From NCBI RefSeq assembly GCF_009711185.1, contig NZ_WMIF01000012.1:1-64000 (forward strand): 64,000 bases of DNA, written 5' to 3'. This stretch comes from Paracoccus limosus. GTDB lineage: Bacteria > Pseudomonadota > Alphaproteobacteria > Rhodobacterales > Rhodobacteraceae. This document shows positions 63,907-64,000 of the stretch, in pieces; the first letter of the stretch is position 1; each line of letters starts with the position of its first letter. The notes beneath the pieces were generated by a model that was not told the DNA's origin, searched no databases, and saw nothing but the letters and a program-made list of their open reading frames with translations. Both the position numbers and the translations under genes were made by a program.

Positions 63907-64000
63907 ATTTCAGCGTCACATCGGCGACATTGCGGCGCAGGCATCTAAGCCCTTAGTTTTATACCGCTAAAAATGGCCCCGCCCGACGGGGGATCCGCGA

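Larger units (their letters stand above)
63573..64000. other. 428-base gene-free right end
   Basis: The first part (to about 63715) is G/C rich with no frame of interest. From about 63716 to 63867 it is clearly A/T richer, followed by a strong plus-strand terminator. Past 63907, minus-strand codons read RRNVADVTLK and then a stop, but an in-frame stop at 63953-63955 means this is not the end of a gene. Confidence 0.6.

Noticed and set aside
63905..63955. C-terminal end of a minus-strand gene (RRNVADVTLK then stop)
   Set aside because: The same frame is closed by a stop at 63953-63955 only 16 codons upstream, so no gene enters from the right in this frame.

Overview
The window is high-GC DNA (roughly two thirds G+C), dense in genes, with short intergenic gaps and many 4-bp ATGA/GTGA overlaps. 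Gene content points to an alphaproteobacterium of the Rhodobacteraceae, most likely Paracoccus or a close relative. The evidence is CtrA next to the SciP-type small protein, the dnaG-rpoD pair, a FruB/FruK/FruA phosphotransferase system with a fused EIIA-HPr-EI, malate synthase G, a GTTC-N7-GTTC LexA box, a TGTTA-N4-TAACA operator before enolase, and a dispersed intergenic repeat with a TATTTG core. I saw no tRNA, rRNA, CRISPR array, intact insertion sequence or phage module. This is ordinary chromosome.

Layout, left to right: 1-320 end of an upstream gene and a repeat; 0.3-3.7 kb YitT-like membrane protein, Spx/ArsC-like protein, DUF3422, L,D-transpeptidase lipoprotein; 3.8-9.2 kb pntAB and glcB; 9.4-13.7 kb Ala-rich membrane protein, pepN, acyltransferase; 13.8-16.4 kb proB, obgE, SMR transporter; 16.5-20 kb selO, an EEP phosphohydrolase, eno; 20-24 kb the cysS-cimA-squalene-synthase-like operon with an apparent Cys-rich leader peptide; 24-26.3 kb small hypotheticals and a structured gap; 26.4-29.3 kb polyamine-type ABC transporter; 29.3-31.9 kb yjbQ, rmuC, FMN reductase; 32-36.1 kb rpoD and dnaG; 36.1-39.4 kb TetR regulator, lipoprotein, lldD, acyltransferase; 39.6-43.3 kb rplY, trmFO, gluQ, hisI, an IscU-like protein; 43.4-43.7 kb a LexA-controlled tiny membrane protein; 43.8-48.2 kb recG and ligA; 48.3-53 kb dctD-dctB divergent from dctA; 53.2-59.6 kb fruBKA and fruR; 60-63.6 kb ctrA, sciP, mnmA and a glycosyltransferase-like gene; the rest is a non-coding end with a strong terminator.

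The carbon genes form a coherent set: C4-dicarboxylate uptake (dct), lactate oxidation (lldD), glyoxylate use (glcB), fructose uptake and phosphorylation (fru), lower glycolysis (eno), and NADPH balancing (pntAB). The most interesting observations are regulatory. One is a 14-residue peptide with two Cys-Cys pairs just upstream of cysteinyl-tRNA synthetase, with mutually exclusive pairing segments around it. A second is a monocistronic 35-residue membrane peptide behind a LexA box, a good candidate for a SidA-like SOS division inhibitor. A third is an intergenic repeat that has entered a reading frame in phase. A fourth is a DctD-type activator that lacks the sigma-54 GAFTGA loop. The last is a cysS gene whose 3' third has very different base composition.
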